DNA of 64,000 bases, taken from the NCBI GenBank assembly GCA_029339505.1, contig JAQISU010000115.1:10243001-10307000 (forward strand), read 5' to 3'. Positions within the stretch are counted from its first letter, which is position 1. Each line of letters opens with the position of its first letter. This DNA comes from Unio delphinus. Taxonomy: Eukaryota; Mollusca; Bivalvia; Unionida; Unionidae. Below the pieces are notes generated by a model. That model ran no database searches, had not been told where the DNA came from, and saw only the letters and a program-made list of their open reading frames with translations. Both the position numbers and the translations under genes were made by a program. Positions 35,815 through 47,417 of the stretch are shown piece after piece.

Positions 35815-38640
35815 CAGTGGGACCCCGCTATAACACGCACCATTATAACGTGAATTCGGATATAACACGGTCGTGGCATGGCTCCCAAAATTTCAGGTAA
35901 TTTATTACAGGTATTTTTCTCAAAACCACCCCCAAAAAAATTTAAGTATGTAAAATAAAATACGTCAAGAGTTTAATTATCATTCTCATACTTGTCTAAA
36001 AAGTGCGAAAAAGAACGTGTAGAAAATGTATTATCATTTTGGGGAGGAAATCACACACAAATTCAAATATAAAATAATTGTTGTATGGCTCCTAAAATTT
36101 CAAAAATTAACTTATTTCTTCTAGTTTTGTGCCAAAATAAACATCGGAAATATGAACCAATTGCTGGGCCTACTGAGAACTTTGATCTTTGTTTATTGTT
36201 GAAAAATGACAGCTAATAAGTGTCAATATTATTATTACTGATCCCTGAGCAATGAAGCCATCATGTCTACTTTGTGTTTGTCTTGAATGCATTCCGAATA
36301 CAATTGTTGCTCTAATAATCTCCGATATATGTTCTCTTAATTTCATACACAACTAAGCAACAGCCAATGCGGCGGTTGATAAAAGATTCTCACCAGAATG
36401 AACAAATCAATTTAAGTACATTGTTTATCATCAAAGTGAACTGCTAAGCTAAACTTGTTTAAATCAGGGGGCAATGATTTATACAGCATCAAAGAAACAA
36501 AAGCCGTCAACATGTGCGCGTGGCTTGGCGGTGTTGTTTTATGCAATCTGTTGACTAGTAAATAATATCGTCCATATCCTACAAATATACCCCCATTGTT
36601 TAATGACAATTATTCTTGCTGTAGTCTTTCAAACCAATAGGAGTAAAAGTGTTAATTCGTGGACATTTAGAATGGAAAATGGGAAACGTAAACATAAAGC
36701 TTTTACTGTTAAAGATGAATGGAGACACAAGATATTGATTGTCTTCGAATTCTGCAACTGAGAACTATAATTGACTTTACCAAGAGCAAACATGGCATTA
36801 GCAGAAAGCAGCTAAAAATCACAGAGTTTTTCAAAAAATAATAACTATTGACAGATGAGAAATGTAGTGGTATAAAATGTATACAGACACCGTTCATTAA
36901 TCTTCGGACATACTATTTCATCATTCATTACGTTCACCTGTTACGTAAGTTTTGTTAATTTCTTTTCATTGAATTCAGTCACATATGATCTTGACAAAAT
37001 TATTGAATATTTTACATCCGTGTGTGGATATTTTCGATGGAAATATTTGTATTATGGGTTCAATGTGTGTTACAAGATTCGCTGGTGAGTACACGGTGTT
37101 GATACAGTAGTCCCCCTCTTGTACGGCCCCCCTGACCAGTGGCCACCCGCTCCAAACGGCCAGAATTCGTTGGCACCGTCGAGTTTCTGTTCAAAAGTAC
37201 CCCTCACAAGAGGCCACCCGGCTAACGCGACCAGCGGCCAGCATTTTTGTGCAATAATATAAAATTTTCCCCCTCACGAGCGGCCTCATTTTATTTTTAA
37301 ATGTATCCAGAACCAATAATTAATTCAAAAATTGACGTAAGGTAAGTAATTTTGATTATCTCTATCGTAGATACATGTCTCCGAGTGTCAAGTCGCCGTT
37401 AAAAGTGTCGACTAAAGATTTAAAGTATATCGTTATCTATGAAAGTCGATGTTTACAGGAAATGGGCTCAATAATGTTTTGATAGAGTTTGGGGTTTAAC
37501 ACCTATGTTGAGTTCTTCTCGTTGATGATTATAACCAGACGTAATTGTTATAATCATAACAAGGGTCAGCATAGGCTAAAAATAGATTTTGTACATTGGC
37601 ACACACAGAGAACCTTAAAAAAGACAATAGGGTACCAGACAAAGACCGGAAAAATTACGTGACCAAACAATATGGCTTCCTTTACAAAGGCTGCATTTCG
37701 TAGACTCGACAAAAAGTTTTGTCTGCATAATTAAATCGCATACAGTCAGCAATAACCGAATAAATCATTACCAAACGCTAAAATGTCATCACGTTAACGG
37801 ATACATTATTTTCGAAGAAAGTCGGTTATTCTACTCGACGACATCGGGGAGGGGGGGATGCCGAACAATTGTATGTACAAAAGACTCGTAAAAACAAGTT
37901 TATGTTGAAATAATTTGAATAAACAAAGTAATAACCAATAAGAAGGTTATTCAGCAGCAGTGGGAAAATGGAGCAAATGGAAAGATAATTATGTATGTAA
38001 CAAGATGTAAATGAGTTTTTGAATCCATTTGCAATGTGCATGACAACAATACCCGCTTGCATATCAAACTTACGCCAAGAAAGCAAAAATAGTAATGTAT
38101 ATTCAGTTGAAATAAATTTGTTATTATGACCAAAAATAACTTTTATTGATTAATGTTTCATTTAGACGAAGATATTTAATGTTTTGAAGTATGTAGCTTT
38201 CTTACTACGTACATTACATATACACGTACTTCTCATAATAAATTTAGCCCCCCTCTGGAACGGCCACCCGCCTTATAAGGCCACTTTCCCGGTGCAACAG
38301 GGGTGGCCGTATAAGAGGGGGACTACTGTACTCGTTTCATGCAATAGATTATACATGTATATATAAATTAGACACGTGTATGTACCAATGCATGGTTCTC
38401 TGAATAAATAAATATATTATATCTGCAATTTATGTTACCACAGCAAATGTTTTTCTCATTTAATATATATTGATCAAAAATGGTAAATGTGCCATGCATT
38501 TTCACACTCAGTTTTATGTACACCCCCCACCCCCATTAAATCCAAAAATGTGTTGGTATTGTACATGGTTGCTTATAACACGGTTCGGTACAGTTCATAA
38601 CACAGTCGGATTCTATGGCTCCCAACTATCTTTAGTGGAG
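35815..38640 (+). mobile_element. Tigger-like element, left end clear, right end unresolved
   Basis: Starts CAGTGGGACCCCGCTATAAC after TA (35813-35814), with subterminal GGATATAACACGGTCGTGGC and ATGGCTCCCAAAATTTC. An expected inverse end (GTTATAGCGGGGTCCCACTG) is not found downstream. Instead, a direct-orientation variant, TTATAACACGGTTCGG and ATAACACAGTCGGATTCTAT with ATGGCTCCCAAC, appears at 38570-38629. Another TIR element is inserted at 37105-38328. No transposase was recognised. The right limit given is a guess; the direct-repeat piece may be a second decayed copy. Confidence 0.55.
37105..38328. mobile_element. TA-flanked TIR element, 1.22 kb
   Basis: Left end CAGTAGTCCCCCTCTTGTAC and right end TATAAGAGGGGGACTACTG are inverse repeats directly flanked by TA (37103-37104, 38329-38330). 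Both ends carry extra GGCCACCCG/ACGGCC words (37142-37260 and 38256-38310) that repeat several times in direct and inverse order. No transposase is recognisable between them. It fits a non-autonomous pogo/mariner-group element. Confidence 0.85.
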
Positions 38641-39959
38641 TTGTTGTAGGGTGACCAATCTTTTTGTTATTCATTTACATGAAAAATGAGTTTATCAGAG
38701 TTACTTGCGTACTAGCCATTGTGTATATTAGCAGTTATTCACAATGGGCACATGATATCTTAATATTATTATTACAAGTATTTCAGTAAAGATGCTTTTT
38801 ATTCTTTTCATGACTTCAATAATAATTTTATAGTATACAATATCTTTATTATAGTGTTGGATTACATCATAATTTCATAATTCATGGCCTTATTAGCAGC
38901 ATTTACTACTTGGCACAATATTCCTCAATTATTTCCTATGTTAGTCAAGGGAGAAACAGTATTTTCTGCATTTTTTATGACAAAAAAAAATTCCTATTTT
39001 TCAAACCAAGAATATAAACATATATTTCAGCCAGTGTTTGAATATAAACAACAAACAATTTCCCTAGCTTGAACAACAAACCCGCACTTAACACTATTTG
39101 GCTACAGTTCCATGGAAGATTTTCACACTGTACATGTACAACAGACATGTGCAATCTCCAATCCATGAACTGGTTTTATCTGCCTATTTACATCATAGGG
39201 TGTGGCTTTAAAAATCATCTGGCCCACGCCCTGGATGAACTTGCATGTACCTGATGTACAGTAATGCATGTAAACTAACATTGCTTGCTTTTAATGTTTT
39301 TTTTTGCTTGGTTATTGGGTGTACTTGTGGACACACCTATGCATGTAGAAGAACATTTGTGATTGTAGCTTATTATTCATCAGTTTGTGAAAGGGGGTGG
39401 GGGACAAATTAGTTAAAATATATTATTTTGGTGTCAGTGTAGCCTTATACAAAGGGAAGGCGTTTTTTTATGGGTCAGTAGGTGGGAACCAGTACAATTT
39501 AGATTTATACGTTTGTTCTTAGAAAGGCTAGAATGATTGATGCTAAAATAATTAAGATGTATGGCTAGTCATCAAATTACGTTTGTCTACTTTTTGCAGT
39601 AAATAGAAACCTAGCAAAACTTTTATATCAATACATTTCATTTTGTGCTTGAAACCTTCGGGAGCAGGTATTGACTGATTTAAGTAACACAGGATTCATT
39701 TGATATTGAAGTTGTGTTGGTATTTGGAAAAATTTACAATACTGTATTAGTTTCATCTGGTTTGTAATGTTTTTCCACTAGAGTTGACTAGCTTGAAAGA
39801 TAAGTATACCAGTGTTTTCTCTAATTACATTATCTGGATGTCTTGTTCTGATAATCAACCCACTCCGTTAATCAACACACACTCCTCCCATTTTTTTTAA
39901 GCCAACTAATTTAGTGCAGCAGCTATCTTGAAAATCTTGTTGTCACTACCCTCTGTTCT

Positions 39960-39977
39960 TCCCCCCCCCCCCCCTCC
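39960..39977. repeat. Poly-C tract
   Basis: A run of about 14 C followed by TCCC. Confidence 0.9.
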
Positions 39978-40029
39978 CAGCCACACCAAATGGATGGTTA
40001 TAGCAACATCAGGTTTCCAGTGAAGGACT

Positions 40030-40540
40030 TTTTTTTTTATAGTTCTAGCTGAAAATGTAGATCCGATATCCAATATGGCCACAGTTTGCATCCTAGTGAC
40101 CTGGGATTTTCACCAGAATTTGTATGACGCAGAGTTGGTTTTGAAATAGTCCCAGTCTGATTTCCAATATGGTCACCACAGCAGGCATATTGAAAATCCT
40201 GTTACTGCTGCTCCTCTTTAGCTGGTTATGGTATTTTGAAAATATCGTCTCAACCATTCTCCCAATGGATGACTATCAACATGGGGGTTTTCTCCAATAG
40301 ACTACTTTGATACTTCATCGTAAATGAAAATGGTGCCAGTTATACATCAAATATGACTGCCATGGTGACTGACTTAAAGATCTTGTCACTACTCCCAATG
40401 AATGGATGATCTATATGATGTGGGATTTCCACCAAAAAACTTACAATGATGTCCACTTTGTGCTAAATGAAAATAGTGCCAAGCTGCAGTTAATTTGGAA
40501 ATCTTGTTATCTAAATAATATGATAGATGGTTTGAACACT
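40030..40540 (+). repeat. Degenerate dispersed tandem family, block 3
   Basis: Contains CCAATATGGCCACAG (40071), GGGATTTTCACCAGAATTTG (40104), CCCAATGGATGACTATCAAC (40261), TAAATGAAAATGGTGCCAGT (40321), TATGACTGCCATGGTGACTG (40352), GGGATTTCCACCAAAAAACT (40422) and CTAAATGAAAATAGTGCCAA (40463). Two to three diverged monomers can be recognised. Confidence 0.6.
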
Positions 40541-40553
40541 CTGCAGTTGAAGG

Positions 40554-40800
40554 TTGGTTGGTTGTTGTAAGGTTTAAGGCCATTTTTCAGCACACGATAT
40601 GCTATACATGGTGGCCAGTATTAATGTTGGAGGAAGAACATAGGAAACCCCCCGGAGAGAACTACCGACCCGTGAGAAGCTACTGGCAAGCTTTCTCACA
40701 TACCCATGTTGGACGAATCCGAGACTCGAACCCATGCAGACAGAGGTGAGATGGCAATGATTCGTAACGGATAGTTCTTTAGGCCACTCAGGGGCCCTCA
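40554..40800 (-). mobile_element. SINE-A, full length, minus strand
   Basis: The inverse sequence begins GAGGGCCCCTGAGTGGCC, includes the B box GGGTTCGAGTCTCGG and the GAGAAAGCTTGCCAGTAGC segment, and ends GCTGAAAAATGGCC with a CAACAACCAACC-like tail. Flanks CAGTTGAAGG (40544-40553) and CAGTTAAAGG (40801-40810) form a 10-bp duplication with one mismatch. The open frames over it on both strands are by-products. Confidence 0.92.
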
Positions 40801-41751
40801 CAGTTAAAGGAAGAAGTGATCTTACCTAGAATTCCAAAATCTTCTTTTTGCCCAAAAGATCATCAGTCTCTTTGAGGGACTTTTGTTTTTATTATGTTTG
40901 TTATCTAGCTTGTGTTGGTTAATGTTGTAATTTCTAATTAAAGTTGATCAGGGCCAGTTAATGGAGTAGGTTGCTTTACCAGAACCACACCTACTTTTTT
41001 ATCTTTTGCCTTACAGTTAGCTGCACCTTGGCAATGGTTAAACATCCTGGAGTTATTTTCATTTTTATGACAGTTAAATTTAAGCCTAGTGTAGGTGCCA
41101 GTCATCACAGGTGTCTATTACAGTCACCCATCATTTACAGTTTGAAATTGTGAAGTCCAATTAGCCAGAAGTTGAGAAGGGATAAAGATATAATAAGAGA
41201 TGAAATACCATGGTAACAGTATCCTATTCAAGGATCGATTCATGCATAGCTACCCTAATTGAGTAAGTGAGTGAAGGGTTCTATATTGATTTTGTTTTAT
41301 AAAAGTATAGACCAGACATGATAAGCCTAGTAGGAATATTAATAGGATTGTGTTAAATTTAATGTTTACTTTATATGATGTGAAAAATATTTCTGTCTGG
41401 GTTCAGTCAAGATTTTGTATGGTAAGACAAATGTAGCTGAAGTGTGAACCTTGAAGAGAAAAGTTTAGGAATTGTGTCAGTTAGACTACATATAATGTTA
41501 CTTTAAAAGTTATAGAATTGTGTCAGTTACACTACATATAATGTTTGCAAATGGAAATATTTTCATGTTAAATAATAATGCCTTGTAACTTGAAAACTTC
41601 TTGATTTGGAATGGAATAACGAGATTTTAGTGCCTAGACTTTTGTAAAAGGTATTGGGCATATGCTATGCCGTAAAAAGAAACTCTCTAATCAAAATATC
41701 TAATCTGATTTTAAACACGATTAAAGGACAAAAAAGATGTCATATTATTTC

Positions 41752-42452
41752 TTTGTCTTGCTGGCATATTTCATTACCATATTAGTATATTTCATTGTCT
41801 TATTGGCATATTTCATTGTCTTATGGGCATATTTTATTACCATGTTAGTATATTTCATGGTCTTATTGGCATATTTCATTGTCTTATTGGCATATTTCAT
41901 TACAATATTACTATATTTCATTGTCTTGTTGGCATATTTAATTGTCTTATTGGCATATTTTATTACCATATTAGTATATTTCATGGTTTTATTGGCATAT
42001 TTCATTGTCTTATTGGCATATTTTATTACCATATTAGTATATTTCATTGTCTTATTGGCATATTTCATTGTCTTATTGGCATATTTCATTACCATATTAC
42101 AATATTTCATTGTCTTATTGGCATATTTAATTGTCTTATTGGCATATTTGTCTTATTGGCACATTTCATTGTCTTATTGGCATATTTCATTACCATATTA
42201 GTATATTTCATTGTCTTATTGGCATATTTCATTACCATATTAGTATATTTCATTCTTATTGGCATATTTAATTGTCTTATTGGCATATTTCATTGTCTTA
42301 TTGGCATATTTCATTACCATATTAGTATATTTCATTGTCTTATTGGCATATTTCATTGTCTTATTGGCATATTTCATTACCATATTACTATATTTCATTG
42401 TCTTATTGGCATATTTCGTTACCATATTACTATATTTCATTGTCTTATTGGC
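41752..42452. repeat. 21-bp minisatellite with a 63-bp A-A-B higher-order period
   Basis: About 33 units of 21 bp in two types: A (ATTGTCTTATTGGCATATTT plus C) and B (ATTACCATATTAGTATATTT plus C). Most of the array is ordered A-A-B. Two units are shortened (near 42150, lacking four bases, and near 42254, lacking two). As 21 is a multiple of three, several frames on both strands stay open (up to 246 codons at 41823-42563) with heptad-like peptides; these are artefacts, not membrane proteins. Confidence 0.97.
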
Positions 42453-43128
42453 AGTATTTTATCTACCCATGCATCATTTGTCAAATATGAAGACTTCTTT
42501 GATTTCAAACAAAAATCATCACCATTACATAAATTGATGAACCTCAATATTATGTTTTATTGATTAACACAAAATTAAGGTTTGGTCTAACAACTTTGAT
42601 GGCTAGATTAAAATTCTCCTAAACAGGGAAAACATGTGCACATCTGTTTCTTGTGCTAAGGTTATCTTAATACACAAACTTACAGCAGAGTGTTGAGTCT
42701 TGAGCATACCTCATGTGACCTCTTAACTGTCACATCATTTGTAGCAACAGGATGTTAGAACTGTAAAATCACCATACCCAAGAAAGAGGCGGAAAAATAA
42801 ACACATGATTTTTTTAAATTAATTCTCGCAAGAAACTTATTTTATGCGCACCTATGCCACGCAATGAAGCAACAATTTCCATTCACTCAGTTGTATGCCT
42901 TGGGTTATTAACTTATTCCAAGATATCTCAGTGTTCAACTGAAATAGCGTCCAATACAAAAAACTTTAAATGGAAAGAAATGAAATTATCTTTTTGACCA
43001 CGTTTATGACTAACTGATGATAATAGTATTGTTATTGAAACAGTGGAGTCTTCATCATCGAAAGATGAGGTAATGGTTACTCCCAAGATAAATCATAATT
43101 TGTGCTGCAATGGTTGAAACCACTTTGG

Positions 43129-43903
43129 CAGATCTGCCACCTCTTATGATCTTGCCGCACGTCTTACGAAAATTACCCTTAAAATACAGACTTACAGGAT
43201 ACAAGCAAAACTATGGAAAAATGATCATTGTCAGAAAAATCCAGATAAGTGGTTTGTCTGTGTTTGATTTGGATCTGGGTTTCATTTTTAGAATTAGTGA
43301 AATTAGTTAGGGAATCAGACTAACCCCAGATGCTTTAAACTGCACCAATTTGTTTAGTGAAGCATCTGCATGATCGAACTGATGATTATATACTTTTTAA
43401 ACTCACATCAAGAAAGCAATGCATGTTAAAGATGAAAGGGAAAAATAGTTTATAGAAAAGTTTTAGTAATCAACACGGAAGAATTAAAAAGGAATATTTA
43501 GATTCATGTGAGTAAAAGCTGGAAAGGACACAATTACATTTATTGGACATCACATGCCAATTTGAGTATGTCTTGTGGCAGAAGATATGATTGCTGTCGT
43601 AATGTGAAATTGAAAAATAATTTCCAAGAATTACTTCAAGAGATAGCAACAAGCCATTGAGTTGTTTAGGGTTTGGAACAAAAATTTGTGCAACTGTTCT
43701 AGTGGTAAATAAAGTCTATGCGTACTTTACATTTTCAGTTTGAACATAATGTTTATCGTAGTTGCTTCGAACCTTAATTATGTTTTCCAGCTTTACAATG
43801 GCAGTTATTGATATTTTGTTACACCTTACTGAAAACTGGTCAGTCTTATGGAAAAGATTCTACTGCTGTATCTGAGACGGACTTGTCAGGGTTGGCATGT
43901 CTG
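43129..43903. mobile_element. TIR element with CAGACMTGCCAAC-type ends, copy 1
   Basis: Left end CAGATCTGCCACCTCTTA and right end GTCAGGGTTGGCATGTCTG are imperfect inverse repeats. The left 600 bp aligns by eye with 58915-59450: shared phrases include GTCTTACGAAAATTACSCTT, TGATCATTGTCA, TAGAATTAGTGAAATTAGTT and CCCCAGATGCTTTAAAC. No convincing target duplication is visible. It may be a hAT-like non-autonomous element or the 5' part of an element whose transposase lies just downstream. Confidence 0.6.
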
Positions 43904-43947
43904 CAGTGGCTATTTTTAAAAAAAAAGGAGTCTTAAAGAATGTGACA

Positions 43948-44355
43948 GTGAAAACATCTTTATGTTCTGCCATATATGTAAAGAGGCATAAGCAAAAATC
44001 CATGACCAATTGTCCAAAAAACTTTAACTTTCAGAACAGTACACTGGCAAGGCATTCTGGGTTGCCAGAACACAAACTGCCAATTGAGGATCCACAACAC
44101 CAGGCAAATTATAATGCAGTTTTACAAACAAGACATTGTAGTGAAAGTGCTACTTAAGTGTGTACGTTGGCTGAGAGTAAAAGACATCCCATTTTAAAAT
44201 ACAAATCTCTTTTTAATATAATACACAACTTGACTGCTGAAGAAATTGGTGCCATTTTGAAGAATTCTGCCAACCATCAGTATGACTCAGTTACTACTTG
44301 TTCAGAGTTAATGGAGAGCCTATCAAATGTTGTAGAGTACAGTCTTTTGCCTTGA
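43948..44355 (+). pseudogene. hAT-like transposase fragment (ZNF862/C17orf113-like N-terminal part), broken
   Basis: The frame reads a decayed BED-type zinc-finger region (KRHKQKSMTNCPKNF, then NSTLARHSGLPEHK, with a His ligand position kept), then IEDPQHQANYNAV. An in-frame TAA falls at 44155-44157. The same frame continues after it with CTLAESKRHPILKYKSLF, NIIHNLTAEEIG and CSELMESLS to a stop at 44353. The C-x2-C pair expected before KRHKQK is damaged (CSAIYV). This order resembles the N-terminal part of hAT-derived proteins of the ZNF862/C17orf113 type. The catalytic part is absent. Family naming is from memory of the motif order. Confidence 0.6.
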
Positions 44356-44398
44356 CGAGTCGAATGGCTTGCATGAAGCCATTTGTAGATAAAACACT

Positions 44399-44431
44399 GT
44401 ACTGGCATATTTCATTGTCATATTAGCATTT
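44399..44431. repeat. Stray unit of the 21-bp minisatellite
   Basis: TGGCATATTTCATTGTCATA followed by TTAGCATTTTTC is close to one and a half units of the array at 41752-42452, about 2 kb away and on the other side of the transposase fragment. Confidence 0.65.
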
Positions 44432-45832
44432 TTCATTTCTCACTTTTATTAAGACAAATAGAACTCCATGTTTCATCAATAATAAGCCAGTGTCTTGAAG
44501 ATAAACTTGTGGCCCACTGTAATTTCATTTGTAAGAAGTCACATCAAATTAGTAGCATACCTACTTCCTTCTTTGAAACAATTAAAAATTTAGGCCCCAT
44601 GAACTTAGAGTATACATATTGCAGTATTGATACTGTAAGACATTTCTAGGTTTATTAGAATTTAATAAAGTTTTACAATTAAAAGTCATTTCTGAAGGAG
44701 GATTTCTTTCAGATTTATAGGTAGCTACAGTTTTGTATGATTTGTTCAAATTGCCAGAATGTGTCATGATCCAACTCCTGTTTGATGATGTAGGTAAATC
44801 AGATAGTTACATTTGCTGTCTGGTAGTTATCAGGAGCTAACAAGGGTTGGCAAAGGTCTGTATCTTATCTTGCACTGCTCCAGAAATAGGTTTGTTATAC
44901 ATTATCTAAATTTAGAGCAAATGTTTCTGTGCATCTGGCATATTTTGTATACACATAATGGGCATGATTCTTGTAAGAGTCAAGTTTAGATTGACTGGAG
45001 AGATTGGTCACATATATACAAGATGGAATAGTACAGCATTTAATTTTTCAGAAAGAAGTCCATGTTTTATCATTCATTTTGTAAAATACTAACTTTCTGT
45101 TTAGATAATTGCTGCATGTTTGTAATGTTGTTAAAAGATGAAATGGTAAAGGGCACATTTGGCATGACTTTGTGATAATCATTATCACTGCTTTCATGAA
45201 GTTCTGTTAGGTTCATCTGGAAATATGCCAGTAGCCCATCAGGCATAATGTTGTGTTTCAGTACATGCACCAGCAGGCAATTTTAGGTGTTGTTAATTGT
45301 GTTGTTAATTGTGCACCTCAAAATTTATTAGCAATACTCCACAAAAGAATACATGACCAGAACAAGAATTGAAAATCACGTAATAACATGTATTATATAT
45401 GACTTTTTCCTTTCATGTTATTTGACTTGTCTTTGGTAATTCAGACAAACTTCAATAGGCTACTCGGAATTGTACACACAAACAGATAATTTCAGAACTG
45501 TTTCTGCAGCGCAGAAAGGAGGTAGTGAAATATATTCTCATGGGGGTTTTCAGACCCATGATGATTTTTGCTAAAAGGTGAAAGTCCATTGTTTAAAAAA
45601 AACATCAGACTAAAATTTTGAATCTTGGTTGTTTCTTTGTTTTGAGAGTTTTTACAGTCCTTTTAATCTATTATTGGTTACATCATGCCTAGGAAATGGG
45701 AGTTAAGTTCCTTTCTTACGTTCACACAGAGGTGGCTGATCTTGGAAGCCAGATATTGAACCATATACACTAACTGCTACCACAGATTAATGACCTCCCC
45801 CCACCTCCTGGAAACTGTTTCCATGTTGCACG

Positions 45833-45872
45833 AGACCTCCAATGGCCAAAGTAGTTAGAACTTCTGCCTTGG

Positions 45873-45922
<50 letters not shown>

Positions 45923-46161
45923 AAGTTGAACCTTGGCCATGTCATTCCAAAGACTTGTAAAAATGGCAGCTGCATCACGTGACACTAAGGTTAGTGTTAG
46001 GACTGGCTAGCCTGGAGTCGGGATAATATGACTAAAGGACATGTTCAACCAGTCTTTGGCATGATGCCCCAGTGAATCACTAAAAACTGCCTTACTGCAG
46101 ACATTGTAGCGATATGACTTGAAAATTGTTAAAGCTACTTTAATAGTCCAGATCACACATG
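45833..46161 (+). mobile_element. SINE-B with a GT microsatellite in its tRNA-like head
   Basis: The head begins GACCTCCAATGGCCAAAGTA and GTTAGAACTTCTGCCTTGGA, then runs into (GT)n where other copies have GAAGGTCGTGGGTTCGATC (B box). It resumes CCTTGGCCATGTCATTCCAA and follows the SINE-B body: AAAATGGCAGCTGC, GTTAGTGTTAGGACTGGC, GGGATAATATGACT, GCATGATGCCCCAGTGA, CTGCAGACATTGTAGCGATA. Confidence 0.88.
45874..45921. repeat. (GT)n microsatellite
   Basis: About 24 uninterrupted GT dinucleotides, located inside the SINE-B head at 45833-46161. Confidence 0.97.
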
Positions 46162-47270
46162 TTGCATGCAATTTTAGGGTCCAGGAAAGTAAGGGCTTGG
46201 ATTACTTGGACTTATTAACCTGTAGCAAGTTGCTCAGTTTTTTTGTTTTAGCTTTTATTGTTAAGTAATGGTCAAACATTAAAATACTTCAAAAATTGAA
46301 CTTTTTGTTTCTTCTGGCCAGTTGCCACAAAAAAGGATCAATTATCAATGTTATCAATGAAGTCTTTGGGGTTAGCTGTAGAGAACTCGCTAGTTTGTAG
46401 ATTGTGGCTTTATTCAAAGACCATCTTAACTCAAATTCATCTGAGTGACCAGCTAACTTATGAAATAGCCAACCCAGCAAAACATCAAAGGGCCTTTCCT
46501 CCTGAAACAACACCTTTTAAACACATCTTTGGAAACTTTAACTGGCTTCTGCAGGCCTGAATGTAGAAGCTATTTTACTGAATAGAAGATCTGTTGTACC
46601 ACATGAAAGCAGTGTATTACTAAATGTAATTTGTTCTACTACAGAAAACTTTGTTTTACTACATGGAAGCTACACAAGCTATATTTTTCATCAACTGCTC
46701 ACATTTGAAAGTGACAGCCACATACCTGCTCATGCAGTCTCCAGATCCAGAAGGCCGCATGGTTTCTGCGCATGTCCTATACTTGGCTTTCTCCTTTTTT
46801 TTTCTCTGTTTTAAATGAAAATCTCAAAAGCATCTGAAGTGCGTCCTATAAAGAAAGTCCTCCATCAAACACTATGGCATTCGCAGAATTAAACCATGAC
46901 ATATAATTTGTGCAGAAATAGTTCTGAACTTGTTGCAGATGCTTGAAAATGTTCCGAATTTATTTGGATGAAATGCATTGGAGTTCATGCATATGTATTG
47001 ATTGTAATGTACACTAAGGAATTTGAATCTACCTCAGTTCTTTACTGCAAGTATAAGAAGTGTAATTTGGTTACAAAAAAATGTTTATTTTCTGGTAGGC
47101 ATTTCCGCACATGTTTGCTTATTTATTGATAGTAAAATTCAACAGCTTTAGATCAAAACAAAGTGCAAATCTGCATGTGCAATTCTGTAAGCTTTGACAA
47201 CATAACTTGGTTATTGGCCCCATATATCCAATAATCTGCAGAGGTGCAATTAAACATGGGTATATGTGTA

Positions 47271-47285
47271 CACACACACACACAC
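47271..47285. repeat. Short (CA)n microsatellite
   Basis: Seven CA repeats within TGTACACACACACACACAAAC. Confidence 0.8.
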
Positions 47286-47357
47286 AAACATTAAGAAATC
47301 ATTGTTACACTTTATATAAGTTGTTAACTTCAAAACTCAAGAGACAGACCCTCCATA

Positions 47358-47417
47358 TTAAAAAATAAATTATTGAATTAGAAATTAAATTATTGAATTA
47401 GACATTAAATTATTGAA
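47358..47417. repeat. 21-bp AT-rich tandem repeat
   Basis: ATAAATTATTGAATTAGAA is repeated about 2.7 times with small changes (TTAAATTATTGAATTAGAC, TTAAATTATTGAAATTATG). Confidence 0.8.

Noticed and set aside
41823..42563. Long open frame (246 codons) with repeated hydrophobic segments, and frames on the opposite strand
   Set aside because: Produced by a 21-bp minisatellite whose length is a multiple of three; it is open on both strands and has no non-repeat domain.
45770..45985. His/Thr-rich open frames on the minus strand
   Set aside because: Translation of the (GT)n microsatellite within a SINE-B.
46289..46560. Overlapping 74- and 70-codon frames on opposite strands
   Set aside because: I do not recognise either product; composition looks codon-like by chance only.
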